Shown here one piece after another: positions 29,538-33,721 of a stretch of DNA of 33,721 nucleotides (its first letter is position 1; each line of letters starts with the position of its first letter). The stretch spans positions 1 through 33,721 of the forward strand of contig LVAM01000024.1 of assembly GCA_001604005.1 (NCBI GenBank). The letters run 5' to 3'. Position numbers and translations under genes: made by a program. This DNA comes from Clostridiales bacterium Firm_07. GTDB taxonomy: Bacteria > Bacillota > Clostridia > Oscillospirales > CAG-272. Below the pieces are notes generated by a model, which was not told where the DNA came from, searched no databases, and worked only from the letters and a program-made list of their open reading frames with translations.

Positions 29538-30785
29538 ATGAGAACCATCAAATTCGGCATTTTCGGCTTGCGCCGCGGCAGCACGTTTTATCGCAACGTG
29601 ATGATGAACAACGGCGAGATCGTCGCCGTGTGCGACCGCGACACGTCGAAACTGGAAGACGCGAAAAAGCAGGTGGGCGAAGGCCTTGCCACCTATACGG
29701 ATTTCGACGCCTTTATCAACCACCCCGGACTTGAAGCCATCTATCTCTGCAACAACTTCAATCAACACGCGCCGTTTGCCATCAAGGCGCTTGAAAAAGG
29801 CATCCACGTGATGAGCGAATGCGCCTCCAACAGCACGATGGCGGAGGGCGTGGCGTTGGTGCGCGCCGTGGAAAAGAGCAAAGCCATCTACACCATCGCG
29901 GAAAACTTCCAATATATGATCTTCAACCGCGAGATGAAGCGCGTAGTCGAGGGCGGCACGCTGGGCAAGATCCTTTATGCCGAGGGCGAATACAACCACC
30001 CCATTGATTTTTACAGCGCCAAAGAGTTGCGCGCCCTTTCCCCTTACGCCAACCACTGGCGCAACTTCCTGCCCCGCGCCTACTATATCACCCACTCCCT
30101 TGCGCCCTTGATGTTCGCCACGGGGGCATCTCCCGTGCGCGTCACGGCGATGCCCGTGTATGATCCCGCGCCGGCGGACAGCGTCGGGGGCATTGTGCGC
30201 GGTCCCGACCGCGCCGCCATCATCACGTGTCTCAACGACGACGACTCGGTCTTCAAAGTGACGGGTTGCGCGGCGTTCGGCGCGCACTCCAACTCCTATC
30301 GCTTCTGCGGCGAGCGCGGACAGATCGAAAACGTCCGCGGCGATCTCAACCGCCTCATTTTGCGCTACAACGCGTGGGATAAGCCCGAGGGCAAAGAAGA
30401 GTTCAACGAATATGCGGCGGACTGGAACGACGCCGACGAGGAAATGATCAAGCAAACGGGACACGACGGCGCCGACTTCTTCCCCGTGCGCGCGTTTTTC
30501 ACCGCTATCCGCGAGAACCGTCCTCCGGTCTTCGACGTGTATTTCGCCACCAAGATGACCTCCACCGCCCTGCTGGCGCACCGCAGTTTGCTGGAACGCG
30601 GCGTGCCCTACGACGTGCCCGACTTCCGACGCGAAGAAGATCGCGTGAAATACGAAAACGACAACCTGACGCCCTTCGTCGCGCCCGATGATCCCAACTA
30701 TATCGAGCGTTGGTCTCACCCCAAATTCTTTACGCCCGAAGAAGCGTCGGAATACGAGCGCATCATCGCGCAGGTGAAAAAATGA
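29538..30785 (+). CDS. Gfo/Idh/MocA family oxidoreductase, copy 1
   Basis: 415 residues; ATG with AAAAAGGAGAGAATT, 17 bases after the transporter stop. The N-terminal Rossmann fold has GIFGLRRG (7-14) and VCDRD (31-35). The usual EKP motif at the end of this domain reads SECASNSTMAEG (from 93): glutamate is kept, Lys-Pro is lost. The C-terminal Gfo/Idh/MocA domain contains GEYNHP and YYITHSLAPLMFATG. Typical members oxidise or rearrange sugars and inositols with NAD(P). Substrate not readable; the altered motif leaves catalysis open. It is closely similar to the next gene. Confidence 0.88.
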   Translation: MRTIKFGIFGLRRGSTFYRNVMMNNGEIVAVCDRDTSKLEDAKKQVGEGLATYTDFDAFINHPGLEAIYLCNNFNQHAPFAIKALEKGIHVMSECASNSTMAEGVALVRAVEKSKAIYTIAENFQYMIFNREMKRVVEGGTLGKILYAEGEYNHPIDFYSAKELRALSPYANHWRNFLPRAYYITHSLAPLMFATGASPVRVTAMPVYDPAPADSVGGIVRGPDRAAIITCLNDDDSVFKVTGCAAFGAHSNSYRFCGERGQIENVRGDLNRLILRYNAWDKPEGKEEFNEYAADWNDADEEMIKQTGHDGADFFPVRAFFTAIRENRPPVFDVYFATKMTSTALLAHRSLLERGVPYDVPDFRREEDRVKYENDNLTPFVAPDDPNYIERWSHPKFFTPEEASEYERIIAQVKK

Positions 30786-30856
30786 TCCAAATCCCGCGTG
30801 CCGCACGGCACGCGGGCATCTCCACTTTATAAAACCACAAAAAACAAAGGAGAAAA

Positions 30857-32104
30857 ATGATGAGAACCATTAAATTCGGCATTTTCGGTTTGCGGCGCGG
30901 CGCCACCTTTTACCGCAACGTGATGATGAACAACGGCGAGGTCGTTGCCGTGTGCGACCGCGACGAAACCAAACTGGAAGAAGCGAAAAAACACTTGGGC
31001 GGAAACGTTGCCGCCTACACGGATTTTGACGCTTTCCTTGCGCACCCGGGGCTTGAAGCGGTCTTCCTTTGCAACAATTTCCAACAGCACACGCCGTTTG
31101 CGATCAAAGCGTTGGAGAAAAACATCCACGTTCTCAGCGAGATCATCGCAAACGCCACCATGGCGGAGGGCGTGGCGCTGGTGCGCGCGGCGGAAAAGAG
31201 CAAAGCCGTCTATATGATCGCGGAAAACTATCCCTTTATGATCTTCAATTTGGAGATGAAACGCGTGGTCGAGGGCGGCACGCTCGGCAAAATCATGTAC
31301 GCCGAGGGCGAATACAACCATCCCTTTAACCCCTATGACGCGGCGGAAATGCGCAAATACGTGCCCTTTGCGCGGCATTGGCGCTATCTTTGCCCCCGCA
31401 CCTATTATATCACCCATTCTCTTGGCCCCTTGATGTTCGTCACCGGCGCCAAACCCGTGCGCGTGACGGCGATGCCGGTTTATGCACCGCTTCCCGACGA
31501 CACCATTTCCGGCAGCGTGCGCGGCGGCGACCGTTCCGCCGTCATCACCTGCCTCAACGACGACGATTCGGTCTTCAAAGTGACGGGCTGGGCGGAATAC
31601 GGCGCGCACTGCAACGCAAGCCGTTTCTGCGGCGAGCGCGGACAGATCGAAAATATCCGCGGCGATTTCAACCGCTTGCTGCTGCGCTACAACGCGTGGG
31701 ATAAGCCCGAGGGCAAAGAAGAAATGACCGAATACGCCGCGGAGTGGAACGATCCCGACGAGGAACTGATCAAACAAGCCGGACACGAGGGCGGCGACTT
31801 CTTCACCATTCGTGAATTTTTCAACGCCATCCGCGAAAACCGCCGCCCGATCTTCGACGTGTATTTCGCCACCACGATGTCCTCGGTCGCCATTCTCGCG
31901 CACCGCAGTTTGCTGGAACGCGGCGTGCCCTACGACGTGCCTGACTTCCGCCGTGAAGAGGACCGCGTGAAATACGAAAACGACAATCTTTCGCCCTTTG
32001 TCGCCCCCGACGCCCCCAACTACATCGAGCGTTGGTCGCGCCCCTTCGTCCCCTCCGACGAAGCCGTTGCCGAATACGAGCGCCGCATCGCGAAACAAGA
32101 CTGA
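30857..32104 (+). CDS. Gfo/Idh/MocA family oxidoreductase, copy 2
   Basis: 415 residues; ATG (30857, or 30860) with AAAGGAGAAAA. Almost collinear with copy 1, with long identical stretches such as NVMMNNGE, GVPYDVPDFRREEDRVKYENDNL and NDDDSVFKVTG. The EKP position reads SEIIANATMAEG, so the lysine is missing here too. It differs mostly around residues 165-190 and at the C-terminus. The 71-bp gap after copy 1 holds a GC-rich hairpin (CCCGCGTGCCG/CGGCACGCGGG) without a T run, perhaps an mRNA stabiliser. Tandem duplication followed by divergence; the pair may act as a hetero-oligomer or on related substrates. Confidence 0.88.
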   Translation: MMRTIKFGIFGLRRGATFYRNVMMNNGEVVAVCDRDETKLEEAKKHLGGNVAAYTDFDAFLAHPGLEAVFLCNNFQQHTPFAIKALEKNIHVLSEIIANATMAEGVALVRAAEKSKAVYMIAENYPFMIFNLEMKRVVEGGTLGKIMYAEGEYNHPFNPYDAAEMRKYVPFARHWRYLCPRTYYITHSLGPLMFVTGAKPVRVTAMPVYAPLPDDTISGSVRGGDRSAVITCLNDDDSVFKVTGWAEYGAHCNASRFCGERGQIENIRGDFNRLLLRYNAWDKPEGKEEMTEYAAEWNDPDEELIKQAGHEGGDFFTIREFFNAIRENRRPIFDVYFATTMSSVAILAHRSLLERGVPYDVPDFRREEDRVKYENDNLSPFVAPDAPNYIERWSRPFVPSDEAVAEYERRIAKQD

Positions 32105-32139
32105 CGTGTCACATTAGATTAAAAACAATCACATTGGAT

Positions 32140-32175
32140 ACAAAAACCCACCCGCAAGCGCGGGTGGGTTTTTGT
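32140..32175. terminator. Bidirectional terminator after the oxidoreductase operon
   Basis: 16-bp perfect stem (32140-32155 with 32160-32175, loop AAGC) with A-rich and T-rich ends, between converging genes. Confidence 0.88.
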
Positions 32176-32187
32176 ATATGCAACGCT

Positions 32188-33042
32188 TCATACCCAAAGG
32201 AGCCCGTAACCGGCGCCCATCGTGTTGCCGCTTTGCAAAAACGCTTTGAGCGCGCGACGAAGCGTCGTGTCCTCGGGCAGTTCCGACACCTTGTCTTTCT
32301 CCCACGGGCGGTCGAAAACCCGCCACAAATTGCCGTTTGTCGGGTCGGGCGCGCTGTCAAGGATCGTGAAACGCTCCGCAAAGCGGCGCAGGTTGGAGCC
32401 CTCGGGAAAGAGCGCGATTTGCGGCGGGTAGAGCATCCACGAGGCGCAATAAACCGGCATCGCGGCGCCGTGCAGTTCCTCCGCGAAAAATTCTTTCGCG
32501 CGGCGAAAGGCGTCGTCCACCAGTTCGGGCGTCAGCGGTCCCGAGGACGGAATGTGGCAGTTATACACGGTCTGCCCTTTCAAAAGCCCCGGAACGTCGT
32601 CGCGCGGGAACGCGTAGCGCTCAAATTGCAATCTGCCGAGCCCGAAACGCTCCAAACGATAAAAGCCGGGATACCAAAACGTGGCAAAAAGCCCCCAAAC
32701 GCCCCGCGTTTTGCAACATTCCGAAAGTTTGAAGCGCAGGTCGCCCATCGTGTTCCAAAAGATCTCCTCGGGGATCGCGCGCTCCCGGTAAAGTTCCGCA
32801 AGACGCGGCAGACAAGAGACCAAAAACACCATATCCGCCGTTTCGCGCCGCACGCCGGAGACGCGGGAGATCTCGGCAAGCGGCACTTCAAAATCCCCTT
32901 TTCCGTCAAAGAAAAGGGCTTCTTGCGCCGCGGCAAGGAGCGGTGACAACGCTTCCGTTTCGATTTTTTGCCGCGCCGCTTCCAGCTCTTCTGCCGCCTC
33001 GGCGGGAAAGCCGAGGCGCGCCATCCATTCGGGTGCCGTCAT
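32188..33042 (-). CDS. Acyltransferase-domain protein, DUF5596-like
   Basis: 284 residues; ATG preceded by AAAAGGGGCACGAC. No signal peptide or membrane segment. An N-terminal helical part (about 1-120) is followed by a region with LERFGLGRLQFERYAFP (about 130-146), YNCHIPSSGPLTPELVDDAFRRAKEFF and a C-terminal DRPWEKDKVSELPEDTTLRRALKAFLQSGNTMGAGYGLLWV. This resembles proteins annotated as acyltransferase domain-containing (DUF5596/GNAT-like C-terminal) in Clostridia. The precise reaction is unknown. Its own promoter overlaps the end of the upstream symporter gene. Confidence 0.7.
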   Translation of the reverse strand: MTAPEWMARLGFPAEAAEELEAARQKIETEALSPLLAAAQEALFFDGKGDFEVPLAEISRVSGVRRETADMVFLVSCLPRLAELYRERAIPEEIFWNTMGDLRFKLSECCKTRGVWGLFATFWYPGFYRLERFGLGRLQFERYAFPRDDVPGLLKGQTVYNCHIPSSGPLTPELVDDAFRRAKEFFAEELHGAAMPVYCASWMLYPPQIALFPEGSNLRRFAERFTILDSAPDPTNGNLWRVFDRPWEKDKVSELPEDTTLRRALKAFLQSGNTMGAGYGLLWV

Positions 33043-33067
33043 GTCGTGCCCCTTTTCGTTTTTCGTA

Positions 33068-33101
33068 AAATTGCCGCGCGGCTCGCGCCCCGCGGCAATT
33101 T
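33068..33101 (-). terminator. Terminator of the symporter gene
   Basis: Stem AAATTGCCGCG/CGCGGCAATTT with a 12-base loop, then TTTAC on the minus strand. Confidence 0.65.
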
Positions 33102-33130
33102 ATCTTACCACACAAAAGTTTCCTTGTCAA
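33102..33130 (-). promoter_or_regulatory. Promoter of the acyltransferase-like gene
   Basis: TTGACA (33130-33125), 17 bp, TAAGAT (33107-33102) on the minus strand. The -35 overlaps the stop codon of the symporter gene, and the start point would fall at the edge of the hairpin at 33068-33101. Confidence 0.65.
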
Positions 33131-33721
33131 TTCTTTTTCGCGGCGCCAAACGCCGCGCGGGTCTCCTTGATAACGCGGCGGCGGCAGGCAAAAAGCGCGG
33201 CGACATTCATCAGCGCCATCAGCGCGATGACAAGGTCGGTCAGCTCCCACAAAAACGCCGGCGCGAACGCCGCGCCGCACACCGACGCGGCAAAAACACC
33301 CGCCGCCACGGGGGGCGCGTTTGGCTCCTTGCCGGTGAGATAGCGCAACCCTTCCGCGCCGTAATGCGACCAACAAAGCAACGTGGCGAAAGCAAAAAAC
33401 AGGATCGAGAGCGAGAGGATCGGCGCGGCGGCTTTTCCGAGCGAGGCGCCGTATGCGCGCACGGCAAGCATCACGCCCTCTTCCCCCGTCGTCCTCACGC
33501 CGCTTGTGAGAATGACGAGCGCCGTCATCGTGCAAAGCAGCATCGTATCCACGAAAACCTCGAAAATCCCCCATATCCCCTGCACCGCCGGGCTTTTGAC
33601 CCTTGCGCCCGCGTGCGCGATGGGCGCGGTGCCGCACCCCGCCTCGTTGGAGATGAGCCCTCTCGTTACGCCGTAGCGCACCGCGCCCGACGTCAGCACC
33701 CCCGCCGCGCCGCCGAGCGCC
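33127..33721 (-). CDS. Alanine/glycine:cation symporter family protein, C-terminal part
   Basis: About 198 residues visible; the 5' part lies beyond the window. The fragment begins in the family's conserved GGAAGVLTSGAVRYGVTRGLISNEAGCGTAPIAHA segment (RGLxSNEAGxGSApxAHA is the AGCS signature) and continues through PAVQGIWGIFEVFVDTMLLCTMTALVIL and several more membrane helices to a basic tail RRRVIKETRAAFGAAKKN. These proteins import alanine or glycine with Na+. The usual length is about 450-500 residues, so roughly the last 40 percent is present. It is intact to its stop codon. Confidence 0.92.
   Translation of the reverse strand, partial: ALGGAAGVLTSGAVRYGVTRGLISNEAGCGTAPIAHAGARVKSPAVQGIWGIFEVFVDTMLLCTMTALVILTSGVRTTGEEGVMLAVRAYGASLGKAAAPILSLSILFFAFATLLCWSHYGAEGLRYLTGKEPNAPPVAAGVFAASVCGAAFAPAFLWELTDLVIALMALMNVAALFACRRRVIKETRAAFGAAKKN

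Noticed and set aside
29334-30806. 490-codon and similar 423-codon open frames opposite the two oxidoreductases
   Set aside because: Shadows of the duplicated genes; their mutual similarity only reflects the duplication.
30795-30820. Hairpin between the two oxidoreductase genes as a terminator
   Set aside because: The stem is strong but no T run follows and the next gene has no promoter of its own; more likely an mRNA-processing or stability element.

Overview
The window looks like chromosome from a GC-rich member of the Bacillota, most likely class Clostridia. The ctsR-mcsA-mcsB-clpC operon with CtsR boxes, a DUF4364 protein, FeoA/FeoA/FeoB, SpoIID and peptidoglycan-binding wall proteins, and consistent TTGACA-17-TATAAT promoters with strong AGGAGG ribosome binding sites all point that way. 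I cannot name the genus. Most of the window is ordinary core and accessory genome; the unusual material is non-coding and clusters around two tRNA genes and at 3.1-4.9 kb.

Layout. 0.1-2.6 kb (minus): a membrane-anchored degenerate LytM/M23 protein and a leucine-rich-repeat lipoprotein. 2.7-4.9 kb: a CAU tRNA followed by a terminator and a structured element ending in a copy of the tRNA 3' end, a tiny hydrophobic ORF, a candidate small RNA, a PemK/MazF-like protein, an unrecognised protein, and a candidate type I toxin with its antisense RNA. 5.0-9.1 kb: a DUF3784 protein and an iron locus: a DtxR-type regulator with iron-type ligands divergent from feoA-feoA-feoB-Cys-rich peptide, with three copies of one GTTAGC palindrome. 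9.1-12.6 kb (minus): glycosyltransferase, D-2-hydroxyacid dehydrogenase, and a MATE exporter behind a riboswitch-like leader. 12.7-13.2 kb: tRNA-Leu(CAA) followed by a 185-bp unit repeated twice in tandem, each ending in a copy of the tRNA 3' end.

13.3-15.7 kb (plus): a three-gene wall/spore-surface cluster. 15.8-20.4 kb (plus): the CtsR regulon operon for protein arginine phosphorylation and ClpC proteolysis. 20.4-26.3 kb (minus): MurA, DUF3810 metalloprotease-like protein, RluA-type pseudouridine synthase, LysM-CAP protein, zinc-ribbon protein, sigma factor, DUF4364. 26.5-27.7 kb: homoserine dehydrogenase. 27.7-32.1 kb: an AraC regulator divergent from a DMT transporter and two tandem Gfo/Idh/MocA oxidoreductases, probably one catabolic operon. 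32.2-33.7 kb (minus): an acyltransferase-like protein and the C-terminal part of an alanine/glycine:cation symporter cut by the window edge.

The best candidates for something undescribed are the tRNA-linked modules: two unrelated tRNA genes are each followed by terminator, hairpin-rich element and a copy of the T-arm-to-acceptor 3' end of that same tRNA. After those come the compact antisense/toxin pair at 4.7-4.9 kb and the MATE leader RNA. All functional statements are from reading the sequence only; no database search was run.
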